Positions 1 to 6,622 are shown, numbered from the stretch's first letter. The stretch is DNA of 10,419 nucleotides from an uncultured Eubacteriales bacterium (GCA_900313855.1 OMSZ01000092.1:1-10419); one strand, 5' to 3'. The notes: generated by a model not told the origin, from the sequence alone. Program-made: numbers and translations.

Positions 1-681
1 CGGCTTCGACATTTCTCTGGCATACATGATCAAATATCCTACACCAACCGTAGATGCTATCATTTCAGCTGCCACAACACATGACCAGGCTGTACTTATA
101 CCAAGTCTAAGTCCGGTAAATATTGAAGGTAATGCTGACGGAATAATTACATCCTTCAGTATTACAGGCTTACTTTTTCCAAATATTTTTGCGACCTCGA
201 CAAGCTTCTTATCCGCCTGCGAAATACCGGTAATGGTATTTAACAGACATGGCCAGAAAGCTCCAACAAATATCAGTGCAATCTTTGAATCCTCTCCTAT
301 ACCTAGTGCAAGTATGAAAAGCGGAATACATGCTATCGGAGGGATAGGTCTTAATATTCCTATCAAAAGTATGAACGCCTGATTAAGCTTAGAGTAAAGA
401 CCTATCAAAATCCCCAGAAGAATTCCTGTCAAAGCTCCGATTATATAACCATGTAAAACACGTTTAAAGCTTACCAGTATATGACCCATAAGACTCCCGT
501 CTTCTATAACCTTAGCAAACTGAATATTAATCTTATGAGGAGTCGGAACAATTGACTGGTTAAACCATGAGTTATTACTTCCAACCACCCACAAAACTAT
601 GATTAATACTGGCAGGATTACAGAGATAATAAATGCTGTTATTCTATTGTCCGGTATTAAACTTTTCTTCTTTGATTTCAT
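1..681 (-). CDS. ABC transporter permease, SsuC/TauC-like (3' end outside window)
   Basis: Inner-membrane subunit of a binding-protein-dependent importer of the nitrate/sulfonate/taurine class. An open frame of 227 codons runs from the ATG at 681-679 to the window edge without a stop. The family is usually about 250-270 residues, so some 25-40 C-terminal residues are missing. A hydrophobic segment at residues 13-34 follows a lysine-rich start, and more hydrophobic stretches lie near 75-97, 102-127 and 133-150. The permease signature that docks the ATPase is visible at about 161-185 (VEVAKIFG, then IIPSALP). The start is set by AAGGAGTG a few bases upstream, overlapping the stop of the preceding gene, from which it is separated by 9 bases. 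It is the last visible gene of the metK run; its binding protein is encoded at 1175-2215 and the ATPase gene is expected further left. Substrate cannot be read from the sequence. Confidence 0.9.
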   Translation of the reverse strand, partial: MKSKKKSLIPDNRITAFIISVILPVLIIVLWVVGSNNSWFNQSIVPTPHKINIQFAKVIEDGSLMGHILVSFKRVLHGYIIGALTGILLGILIGLYSKLNQAFILLIGILRPIPPIACIPLFILALGIGEDSKIALIFVGAFWPCLLNTITGISQADKKLVEVAKIFGKSKPVILKDVIIPSALPSIFTGLRLGISTAWSCVVAAEMIASTVGVGYLIMYAREMSKP

Positions 682-690
682 AGTCACTCC

Positions 691-1152
691 TTATGCATAT
701 TTATCCAAATGAACATATAATGGGTATTTCTCCTTATGCTGACTCTGTTGATATTTATAAGTCTGCTCATATACCTCTTCCGGTTCAATGTAATATACAG
801 CAACCAGATCGTTATCTTTATTCCTCTCTTCTGCTAATCGATAGTATTTCTCATATTCTTTTCCGAAAACTCTTGTTCTTACAGGTTTACCTTTAATCAC
901 AAAGCTTCTCTTGTCAGATCCAACAATCGTAATTGAAATCTTCTTGTCATACCATATGCTGTATACCATATTCACATTAGTCTGGGACTTCTCGAAAAAT
1001 TCCAAATAAATTAACCGTCCTTCTTCATCTACCGTTAAAGACTGTTTTACCGCTGAGTGCACCTCTCCTTCCGGAGAGATGGTAGCGATAATTTTAAGAG
1101 ATGTCTCATTAAGAATAATGTCTTTTAATTCCTTGCCTATCTCTAAAGCCAT
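691..1152 (-). CDS. small FMN-binding split-barrel-like protein (pyridoxamine-phosphate-oxidase-like), copy 1
   Basis: A 153-residue soluble protein with no signal peptide or membrane segment. The first two thirds alternate short beta-strand-like stretches in the style of pyridoxamine 5'-phosphate oxidase-like split barrels: an N-terminal helix (about 1-16), KIIATISPEGEVHS, a strand ending LIYLEF, VYSIWYDKKISITIV, and RSFVIKGKPV. That fold usually binds FMN or another flavin, but I see no residue pattern that proves flavin binding here. The C-terminal part carries DNDLVAVYYIEPEEV and a YP...HLD ending. These blocks recur in the protein encoded at 2238-2696, so the two are paralogues. It lies between the binding protein and permease genes (22 and 9 base gaps), which is odd for a transporter cluster and suggests a role in handling the imported compound. 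AGAGGTGA precedes the ATG. Fold assignment is by pattern, function unknown. Confidence 0.8.
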   Translation of the reverse strand: MALEIGKELKDIILNETSLKIIATISPEGEVHSAVKQSLTVDEEGRLIYLEFFEKSQTNVNMVYSIWYDKKISITIVGSDKRSFVIKGKPVRTRVFGKEYEKYYRLAEERNKDNDLVAVYYIEPEEVYEQTYKYQQSQHKEKYPLYVHLDKYA

Positions 1153-1174
1153 TACGAATCACCTCTATTTGTAT

Positions 1175-2215
1175 TTATTTTTTCACTGTATCAATAAACG
1201 TTGAATTAGTGTGCTTATCAATAAGTCCTTCAACCTCTTCATCAAGAATCTCCTGATCAAGCAAAAAATTCTGTGTTGCCTCGATAGAAGCCCTGTCCTC
1301 ATCTGTAAGATCAGCTACAATCTGAATCTTATCAATGAACTGTGATACAATTTTACTGTCCCAATCAAGTCTCTTTGAAAAATAAGCTACTGCCTCATCC
1401 TTATTATTATTAATATAATCAACCGTCTTGTATAAGATCTCCACAAGAGCCTGTGTAATCTCCGGATTTTTCTCTATAAAATCATTGGTTGCCACAAGAT
1501 AAGTAGTAAGCGGATGTCCTGTACTATCACCAATCTGTTTGTATTTTCCTGATTCAAGTGCATCTACAAGCGAGTTCCAAGGTCCAAAGTATGCATCAAG
1601 CTCTCCTTTATCAATAGCAGCCAATGCTTCACCGTATGCTGCATCACCGAGATTTGAAAATTCAACTTCGGAAACATCAATTCCATTATCATCAAGTATT
1701 CCTATAAATGACTTGTGTGAAAATGTTCCTATACCTACACCTATATTCTTCCCCTTAAGGTCTGCATGTGAATTGATATCAGAATCAGCAGCTACTATAG
1801 TTATGTATGATTCCTCCTGCTTAACGGTTGTAGAAAGAACACTTGTATTAACTCCATTAGCATTTCCTGTAATAAACGGCTGGTCTCCAAGTGACAGTTC
1901 TACATCAAGTTCTCCTGCTGTAATTGCTTCGTTAGCAACCGGTCCATTTTCAAATGCAATAAGTTCAAAATTCACATTATCTCCAAGTTTAGAGGTAACT
2001 TCATCCCAGATTCCAAACTCTTTTGCCGCATCAAATAAAGTTCCCTGAATGTTGTATTCCCAATAAGAAATTCTTACATCGACCGAATCGTCATTGGATG
2101 ATTTTTTTGCTTCCATTGTTGCTGCCGAAGATTTACTCTGACCACATGCTGTAAGACTCCCTACTAACAATGTTGCTACTACTAATATCGATAAATACTT
2201 TTTCAAATTCTTCAT
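1175..2215 (-). CDS. substrate-binding lipoprotein of an ABC importer, SsuA/TauA/NMT1-like
   Basis: A 346-residue extracytoplasmic solute-binding lipoprotein. Residues 1-23 form a lysine-rich then hydrophobic signal peptide ending in the lipobox LTAC, with Cys24 as the lipidated residue. A polar linker (about 25-45) leads into the binding fold. The class pattern is clear: VRISYWEYNIQGTL near 47-60, AFENGPVANEAITAGELDV near 87-105, LGDQPF near 109-114, DLKGKNIGVGIGT near 152-164, and GELDAYFGPWNSL near 204-216. These match the layout of aliphatic sulfonate, taurine, nitrate and thiamine-precursor binding proteins. The ligand is not determined; a sulfonate-like or other small organic anion is the family-based guess. 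Start is supported by GGAGAAAAGGA just upstream. The gene sits between two paralogous split-barrel-like genes and upstream of its permease in the metK run. Confidence 0.9.
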   Translation of the reverse strand: MKNLKKYLSILVVATLLVGSLTACGQSKSSAATMEAKKSSNDDSVDVRISYWEYNIQGTLFDAAKEFGIWDEVTSKLGDNVNFELIAFENGPVANEAITAGELDVELSLGDQPFITGNANGVNTSVLSTTVKQEESYITIVAADSDINSHADLKGKNIGVGIGTFSHKSFIGILDDNGIDVSEVEFSNLGDAAYGEALAAIDKGELDAYFGPWNSLVDALESGKYKQIGDSTGHPLTTYLVATNDFIEKNPEITQALVEILYKTVDYINNNKDEAVAYFSKRLDWDSKIVSQFIDKIQIVADLTDEDRASIEATQNFLLDQEILDEEVEGLIDKHTNSTFIDTVKK

Positions 2216-2237
2216 AATCCTTTTCTCCTCTTTATTG

Positions 2238-2696
2238 TTATTTTACTGCTCTGTCTAAATGTTTCAGAAACGGATAAATACGCTCCTGTTCCGATTTTCT
2301 ATATGCAAAACTCTCATTTCTTACATCTATAGGTTCTATAACCCAAATGGCATTTAAGTCATTATCACGATCCTGCTTTAACTTTTTATAAACTTCTTCG
2401 AATTTCCTTCCTTGCGTTATGCTTTCTTTGACTCTGCCTATTATTTCAAAGCTTCTTCTATCCTCCGTCAGAATATTAACCGTGATTAATTTTTCGAACC
2501 ATATAGAATAAACCAGTGCCTCATTTATCTTTGAAGATTCAAGAATATCATAAAAAACGATATCACCCTCATCATTGACATGTAGAGATCCTTTGTATAC
2601 TGTATGAGGAACTCCTGATTTAAGCACTGCTGTTACCGACTTAAGAGTATCGGGTGCATTGATGTCCTTTTTTAAATTATCTTTTATAACACTCAT
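2238..2696 (-). CDS. small FMN-binding split-barrel-like protein (pyridoxamine-phosphate-oxidase-like), copy 2
   Basis: A 152-residue soluble protein, paralogous to the one encoded at 691-1152. Shared blocks in the same order are VYSIW, RSFxIxG, DNDLxAxxxIEPxxV, a Y..S...E.YP stretch and a C-terminal HLD. Lengths differ by one residue, and identity outside these blocks is low, so the duplication is old or the copies are under different constraint. The fold looks like the pyridoxamine 5'-phosphate oxidase-like split barrel, a fold used by flavin reductases, oxidases and some heme or F420 proteins; the cofactor here is not shown. It begins 12 bases after the radical SAM gene, with AGGAGGG seven bases before the ATG and overlapping the upstream stop codon, indicating translational coupling. 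The pairing suggests it acts with, or on the product of, the radical SAM protein. The two copies could form a heterodimer. Both statements are inference. Confidence 0.8.
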   Translation of the reverse strand: MSVIKDNLKKDINAPDTLKSVTAVLKSGVPHTVYKGSLHVNDEGDIVFYDILESSKINEALVYSIWFEKLITVNILTEDRRSFEIIGRVKESITQGRKFEEVYKKLKQDRDNDLNAIWVIEPIDVRNESFAYRKSEQERIYPFLKHLDRAVK

Positions 2697-2708
2697 CTCT
2701 ATACCCTC

Positions 2709-3965
2709 CTACACTCTTAGTAAATCAAGTCCCGGATGCATCCCGCATCGTCTGTAGTCATCTGTATACCTTCCGACTCCATACTTATGATGAAGTTTAT
2801 CAAATGCGTTATAAACCTTTACAAAGTATTCCAAAGACGGATTGAACTGATTCTGGAATATAGAACCCGGAGCCGGTCTCCACACATTTGCTGCAAGTGA
2901 TATACCATGCTCTACTATAGTTTCTGCTTCCTCAACAATCTTTTTGTAAGCCTCTTCCTCTGAATTGAAGCCGTTCGGAGTTGCTAATTCAACACCAAGA
3001 ACCATTCCGGAAGATACATTTCCTTTTCCAAAGTAATCTATTGAAGCAATCAATCTTCTCTTCCACTCGTCATAACCGATATAATGATTCTTTCCTTCAC
3101 AGATCCATGCAAATTTCTCTCTATCAAGAACCTCTATATCTGTCGTGTAATGCATAAGCTTTGTCTCTGTTACAAGACGTTCTAACTGTTTCTCATCGAA
3201 GGCTGAACTTATAAGCTGACTGGGGAATTTCTTCCCATCCTCAAAAAGCTCTCCGATAGCTTTAATAAGTTCTATATATGCTTCAAGCTCGTCATCAAGC
3301 ACATTCTTTCCTGAAAGAATCGAACCTCCCGTAAACATGAATCCTGAGAAACGTCCCTCCTGTTTCAATGCTTCACTTACAGCTTCTACAACATATTTGA
3401 TGTTATTGCGTTCTTCTTGAAGTTTTTGTTTTAGATAGTTAGGCGTTAGTGGACAGTACTTACAGCCACCACCCTGCCTATCCCAGAAATGACAGTATTG
3501 GTTAAGTATTACATCTATACGCTGTGGACGCGAAGATATATATTTGGTAAATGGCTCACCATTTGATGCCTTAAGATTATAATAATCAGGCTTTGTAAAA
3601 TACGTCACCTCCGCAAGTGGTTTACCTTCATCCGTAATCCAGATTTTATCGTCGATAACATCAACTACATACGGATCTCTCTTCTGATTTTCAAAATCAT
3701 AATCATAAGAAACAATAAGATACGAACCGTCTTTTAGTATTAGTCCCTCCGGAAAATATCTCTGTTCGATTCTAAAGCCTTGCTGTCCATCACTCTGAAC
3801 CTGATGAATATCCGGATTAATCTTTCCTTGAGCCGCTTCCGTATAGATAACACCTCGCCTTTGAACATCAATCTTTAGTATTAGAAGTTTGGGAAAGTCA
3901 GGAAACTTTGCCGCAACCTCTTCAAAACTCAATTCTTTTTTTCTCCACTCTGTATCTCTAGCCAT
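2709..3965 (-). CDS. radical SAM superfamily enzyme with CX9CX2C cluster motif, function unknown
   Basis: A 418-residue cytosolic protein. Residues 1-145 form an N-terminal region rich in beta-strand-like segments that I cannot assign. A radical SAM core follows: Cys158, Cys168 and Cys171 form CX9CX2C (CHFWDRQGGGCKYC), followed by FTGGS at 211-215, which resembles the GGE-type SAM-binding motif. Then comes the helix/strand alternation of a partial TIM barrel, including MHYTTDIEVLD near 271-281 and GMVLGVELATP near 320-330. The standard motif is CX3CX2C, so the six-residue longer spacing is notable. Two more cysteines (289 and 407) could be catalytic or bind metal. The gene starts 18 bases after metK, with AAGGA upstream of the ATG, so it is very likely on the metK transcript. 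Its neighbours suggest it modifies or cleaves the imported compound. The reaction is unknown; superfamily membership is secure from the motifs and context. Confidence 0.85.
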   Translation of the reverse strand: MARDTEWRKKELSFEEVAAKFPDFPKLLILKIDVQRRGVIYTEAAQGKINPDIHQVQSDGQQGFRIEQRYFPEGLILKDGSYLIVSYDYDFENQKRDPYVVDVIDDKIWITDEGKPLAEVTYFTKPDYYNLKASNGEPFTKYISSRPQRIDVILNQYCHFWDRQGGGCKYCPLTPNYLKQKLQEERNNIKYVVEAVSEALKQEGRFSGFMFTGGSILSGKNVLDDELEAYIELIKAIGELFEDGKKFPSQLISSAFDEKQLERLVTETKLMHYTTDIEVLDREKFAWICEGKNHYIGYDEWKRRLIASIDYFGKGNVSSGMVLGVELATPNGFNSEEEAYKKIVEEAETIVEHGISLAANVWRPAPGSIFQNQFNPSLEYFVKVYNAFDKLHHKYGVGRYTDDYRRCGMHPGLDLLRV

Positions 3966-3983
3966 AACATCAATCCTTATCTC

Positions 3984-5162
3984 TTATAAATACTTCTTTA
4001 TCTCTTCAACCTTATCAAGTTTCTCCCACGGAAGTTCAATATCCGTTCTTCCAAAATGACCATATGCTGCTGTCTGTTTATAAATCGGTCTCTTAAGATC
4101 AAGTGCATCAATAATTGCTGCAGGTCTTAAATCAAATACATTGTCTATAATCTCAACGATTTTTTCATCAGATACACTTCCTGTTCCGAATGTCTCAACA
4201 GCTACCGATACAGGCTTAGCAACACCAATTGCATATGCAAATTCAACCTCTGCCTTCTTAGCAACACCGGCAGCTACAAGGTTCTTCGCCACCCATCTTG
4301 CGGCGTATGCTGCTGAACGGTCTACCTTTGTAGGATCCTTTCCTGAGAAAGCTCCGCCTCCGTGACGTCCTGTTCCACCGTAGGTATCCACAATAATCTT
4401 TCTTCCTGTAAGTCCCGCATCTCCCTGTGGTCCACCGATAACAAATCTTCCGGTCGGATTAACATAGTAGATAGTATCATCATCAAGTAATTCATTTGGA
4501 ATCACAGGCTTGATAACCTTTTCAATAACATCTTCTCTTATCTGCTCTAAAGTTATTTCTTCTGCATGCTGTGTCGAGATAACTATCGTATGTATTCTCT
4601 TAACATTGTCATTATCATCAAACTCTACTGTGACCTGACTCTTTCCATCCGGTCTAAGATAATCTAATGTTCCGTCTTTTCTCACCTTTGCAAGCTGTCT
4701 TGTCAGTCTGTGTGCAAATGATATTGCAGGTGGCAGATACTCAGGTGTCTCGTTAGTAGCATATCCAAAAATGATACCCTGGTCTCCTGCACCTGTTCCG
4801 AAATCTTTTGTCTCACCTTCCTGTTTTGACTCATAAGCTTTATCAACACCAAGTGCAATATCTGCTGACTGCTCATCAATTGAAGTTAGTACAGCAATTG
4901 AATCCGCGTTGTAACCATCTACGTTATTGACATAACCGATTTCCTTAATTGTATCTCTTGCAACTTTGGCAATATCAACGTATGCGTTAGTTGTTATCTC
5001 TCCAACTATAAGTGCAAGTCCTGTAGCAACTGTTGTCTCCGCTGCAACTCTCGAATCCGGATCCTGCTCAATAAGTGCATCTAATATTGCATCTGAAATC
5101 TGATCTGCTATTTTATCGGGATGTCCCTCTGTAACTGATTCTGAAGTAAATAATCTTCCCAT
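3984..5162 (-). CDS. metK: S-adenosylmethionine synthetase (methionine adenosyltransferase)
   Basis: Makes S-adenosylmethionine from L-methionine and ATP, releasing phosphate and diphosphate; cytosolic, normally a homotetramer with Mg2+ and K+. The 392-residue length is normal. Signatures are GHPDK at 13-17 (ATP and metal site), GAGDQG at 124-129 (active-site loop), [12 protein letters not shown] at 239-250, and [19 protein letters not shown] at 268-286 (phosphate-binding loop). No key residue is missing. The ATG is preceded by AGAGGA and by AAGGA very close to the start. It is the first gene of the left-hand run and lies only 18 bases before a radical SAM gene, so the enzyme that makes SAM is co-transcribed with one that uses it. 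Usually metK in Clostridia stands alone or behind a SAM riboswitch; here I find a promoter, a LacI-type operator and a short leader instead. Confidence 0.98.
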   Translation of the reverse strand: MGRLFTSESVTEGHPDKIADQISDAILDALIEQDPDSRVAAETTVATGLALIVGEITTNAYVDIAKVARDTIKEIGYVNNVDGYNADSIAVLTSIDEQSADIALGVDKAYESKQEGETKDFGTGAGDQGIIFGYATNETPEYLPPAISFAHRLTRQLAKVRKDGTLDYLRPDGKSQVTVEFDDNDNVKRIHTIVISTQHAEEITLEQIREDVIEKVIKPVIPNELLDDDTIYYVNPTGRFVIGGPQGDAGLTGRKIIVDTYGGTGRHGGGAFSGKDPTKVDRSAAYAARWVAKNLVAAGVAKKAEVEFAYAIGVAKPVSVAVETFGTGSVSDEKIVEIIDNVFDLRPAAIIDALDLKRPIYKQTAAYGHFGRTDIELPWEKLDKVEEIKKYL

Positions 5163-5185
5163 TCCTTAGTTCCTCTTTTCTCTAT

Positions 5186-5245
5186 TCATTTCATTTTTTT
5201 CAATCTTTTGTTTCTTTCAATCTTCTCTAAAAAAAGTTTCAACAA
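5186..5245 (-). CDS. possible leader peptide 2 of metK (TTG start, 19 aa)
   Basis: A frame of 19 codons plus stop starting at a TTG nine bases after GGAGG (5255-5259). The peptide would be very basic (MLKLFLEKIERNKRLKKMK), resembling nothing I know. Its start overlaps the stop of the upstream short frame, as in translational re-initiation, and it ends 23 bases before metK. The purine-rich DNA alone tends to give lysine-rich frames, so this may be chance. Confidence 0.15.
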   Translation of the reverse strand: MLKLFLEKIERNKRLKKMK

Positions 5246-5283
5246 TATGCTATTCCTCCTGCGGAAAGATATATATTCATCAT
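5239..5283 (-). CDS. possible leader peptide 1 of metK (14 aa)
   Basis: ATG ATG begins a 14-codon frame (MMNIYLSAGGIAYC, then TGA). A strong GGAGGG lies nine bases upstream of the first ATG, which is better ribosome binding than metK itself has. The frame contains its own internal GGAGG (codons for Ala-Gly-Gly), which could serve the next start. It would be a leader peptide able to couple ribosome passage to metK expression. There is no obvious run of regulatory codons beyond the two initial Met. Seen: SD, start, stop and spacing. Inferred: that it is translated. Confidence 0.28.
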   Translation of the reverse strand: MMNIYLSAGGIAYC

Positions 5284-5319
5284 ATCAACGTTCCCTCCGT
5301 TCTCTGTTTGTTGTGCCTA

Positions 5320-5348
5320 ATCTTACTGATTCAACAACTCACTTTCAA
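5320..5348 (-). promoter_or_regulatory. predicted sigma-A promoter for metK operon
   Basis: On the minus strand TTGAAA (5348-5343) and TAAGAT (5325-5320) are separated by exactly 17 bases, matching five and four of six consensus positions. Transcription would start near 5312. An alternative weaker pair, TTGGTT about 30 bases upstream and CATGAT, also has 17-base spacing and would overlap the cre-like site at 5359-5372, so the exact start is uncertain. Confidence 0.55.
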
Positions 5349-5358
5349 TTCAAAATCA

Positions 5359-5372
5359 TGTAACCGTTTTCA
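5359..5372 (-). promoter_or_regulatory. cre / LacI-family operator upstream of metK promoter
   Basis: TGAAAACGGTTACA on the minus strand fits every position of the published cre consensus TGWAAACGNTWNCA. It lies ten bases upstream of the predicted metK -35 box, centred about 53 bases before the inferred start. That position fits activation by CcpA-type factors, or repression if the alternative upstream promoter is used. The binding factor could be CcpA or the LacI-family protein encoded next door at 5494-6570, whose recognition helix (ATVSR) is like CcpA's. Match is seen; occupancy is inferred. Confidence 0.55.
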
Positions 5373-5442
5373 CGCACAACCAAAATCTGATATTTTCATT
5401 TTGATATTCACCACATTTTTTCCTAACATTTCCAATTAAAAC

Positions 5443-5476
5443 AAAAAAACCGAACACATTGTGAAAACGTGTTCAG
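5443..5476 (-). terminator. Rho-independent terminator of the LacI-family gene
   Basis: On the minus strand CTGAACAC (5476-5469) pairs with GTGTTCGG (5457-5450), eight base pairs with one G-T wobble and an 11-base loop, followed at once by seven T (5449-5443). It begins 17 bases after the stop codon of the regulator gene and separates it from the metK operon. The sequence also contains an operator-like site (see 5462-5475). Confidence 0.85.
5462..5475 (+). promoter_or_regulatory. second LacI-type operator-like site, overlapping terminator
   Basis: TGAAAACGTGTTCA has the central CG and near-palindromic half-sites (TGAAAA and TGAACA) of LacI-family operators and matches the cre consensus at 13 of 14 positions. 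It overlaps one arm and the loop of the terminator, but the loop part (TGAAAAC) is not needed for termination. Its centre is about 103 bases from the site at 5359-5372, close to ten helical turns, so paired binding with looping is conceivable. It could be partly a by-product of the stem. Confidence 0.35.
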
Positions 5477-5493
5477 TCTTTTAAACCCTTGAA

Positions 5494-6570
5494 TTATATA
5501 CAATAATCACTCCATACACTTTCCGAAACGTCAAAGCAGCTTTCACGTATCATAAGTTTGCTCTCAACTTCAACACGTATCACACTGTTATGACCTCCTC
5601 TTATACGATCTAAAAGTGTCATTAGTGCCAACCTTCCCATCTCATCACGCGGAACCCGTACCGTTGTAAGCATCGGTTTTGAAAATTGAGCCTCATCTAT
5701 ATCATCACTTGAAATGATAGAAGGACGCGGATAATGCTTTTTGTACTTAGCAAGACATTTAAGCATCCCTATTGCTGTAATATCATTAGAGCAATAGATT
5801 CCTGTCGGACAGTCATCCGATTGTAAGAGTTTTTCCATGCTCTCATATCCATCTGTTTCCGTCTGCCTTGTAGCAATAACATATTCCGGCATTAATTCAA
5901 GACCACGTCTGTTTAAGGCATTCAAATATCCATGATACCGTACTTCATTTTTACAAACACCGACATAACCTATCTTTCTATGTCCCAGAGAATATAGATA
6001 ATCTACCGCCGTCTCTGCAATCTTTCTTCCGTCACACAGCACTTCGTCAACAGGATATTCAGCTGAATTTCTGTTGATAATAATTACATTCCCAAATATT
6101 TTGCGAAACAAGGCAATGGCATTCTTATTACAACGACCAACGATAATTAAACCATCCGACTTACCTGCTGTCTCCTTGTTCATTTCTTCAATAACACGAG
6201 CTATATTTTCTGATTCACATCTTATATCATTAGAAAATAACGACCTATACCAAAGATTTGACAATATGCATCCATTCCTATGTATTTCAGACTCTATAAC
6301 ACGTAATATCTCTGTGAAGAACGGATCAGTCTTATTAGAATCAGCTCTTGTCATCAATACATTAATATATAACATCTTGCTCTCTTCGTTATCTAATCCT
6401 AGCTTAAGATTTCTTGCCGCTACATTGGGTGTATAGTTAAGCTCTATAGCGGCCTTCCATATCTTATCTCTAAGTCCTTCCTTTGAGCATCTGTAATCCG
6501 GATTATTTAAAACCCTTGATACAGTAGCAGGAGAAACTCCGGTTTTTTCTGCAATCTTCTTTATGGACAT
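5494..6570 (-). CDS. LacI-family transcriptional regulator
   Basis: A 358-residue DNA-binding repressor. Residues 3-24 form the LacI helix-turn-helix (IKKIAEKTGVSPATVSRVLNNP), the hinge region around 45-58 (NYTPNVAARNL) carries the minor-groove leucine at 55, and the rest is a periplasmic-binding-protein-like sensor domain. Typical sensor blocks are GHRKIGYVG (196-204), GIYCSNDITAIGML (257-270), ISSDDID (286-292) and TTVRVPRDEMGRLA (302-315). A segment of about a dozen extra residues in the N-terminal part (YRCSKEGLRDKIW and the following helix) and a stretch NGCILSNLWY (99-108) set it apart from CcpA. The effector is probably a sugar but unknown. It stands between the hem and metK groups with its own terminator, so is likely a single gene. 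The cre-like sites beside metK are candidate targets. GGGGGA lies seven bases before the ATG. Confidence 0.95.
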   Translation of the reverse strand: MSIKKIAEKTGVSPATVSRVLNNPDYRCSKEGLRDKIWKAAIELNYTPNVAARNLKLGLDNEESKMLYINVLMTRADSNKTDPFFTEILRVIESEIHRNGCILSNLWYRSLFSNDIRCESENIARVIEEMNKETAGKSDGLIIVGRCNKNAIALFRKIFGNVIIINRNSAEYPVDEVLCDGRKIAETAVDYLYSLGHRKIGYVGVCKNEVRYHGYLNALNRRGLELMPEYVIATRQTETDGYESMEKLLQSDDCPTGIYCSNDITAIGMLKCLAKYKKHYPRPSIISSDDIDEAQFSKPMLTTVRVPRDEMGRLALMTLLDRIRGGHNSVIRVEVESKLMIRESCFDVSESVWSDYCI

Positions 6571-6593
6571 ATGCTGTCCCCCATTTCTACTAC

Positions 6594-6622
6594 AATATAG
6601 TTATGGTTAATGTCCCTTACAG
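6594..6622 (-). promoter_or_regulatory. weak candidate promoter of the LacI-family gene
   Basis: TATATT (6599-6594) is a fair -10 box; 17 bases upstream is CTGTAA (6622-6617), a poor -35. Transcription would start near 6587, leaving a leader of about 17 bases with the GGGGGA ribosome site. The predicted -35 lies inside the inverted repeat at 6603-6641. Read-through from hemL is an alternative, as no true terminator is seen between them. Confidence 0.35.

Larger units (their letters stand above)
5163..5312 (-). promoter_or_regulatory. metK 5' leader, about 150 bases, no recognised riboswitch
   Basis: This is the expected untranslated region between the inferred start of transcription near 5312 and the metK ATG. 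It opens with a GGAGGG and a possible short reading frame (5239-5283), then a second GGAGG (near 5255-5259) and a TTG-started frame (5186-5245). A run of seven T (5229-5235, minus strand) lies after these, and the last 60 bases are purine-rich and probably unstructured. Weak hairpins are possible: GATATG with TATATC around the first ATG, and TTCC with GGAA around the second GGAGG. I looked for S-box (SAM-I), SMK-box and other SAM-sensor core motifs and did not see them. The leader boundaries rest on the predicted promoter only. Confidence 0.4.

Noticed and set aside
26..382. Plus-strand open frame of 118 codons at the left edge
   Set aside because: It is antisense to the permease, whose minus-strand translation gives clear membrane segments and the ATPase-docking motif.
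1539..2048. Plus-strand open frame of 169 codons
   Set aside because: Antisense shadow of the binding lipoprotein; serine/proline-rich low-complexity translation, no ribosome site.
5229..5260. Intrinsic terminator or attenuator in the metK leader
   Set aside because: A T-run exists, but only short AU-rich hairpins precede it and none abuts the run with a GC-rich stem.
5163..5312. SAM-I (S-box), SMK-box or other SAM riboswitch before metK
   Set aside because: The conserved core motifs and helices are absent; the GGAGG elements look like ribosome sites of short frames.
5382..5410. Short repeated AATATCA elements upstream of the cre-like site
   Set aside because: Seven-base repeats in AT-rich DNA are expected by chance; no clear periodicity or partner.
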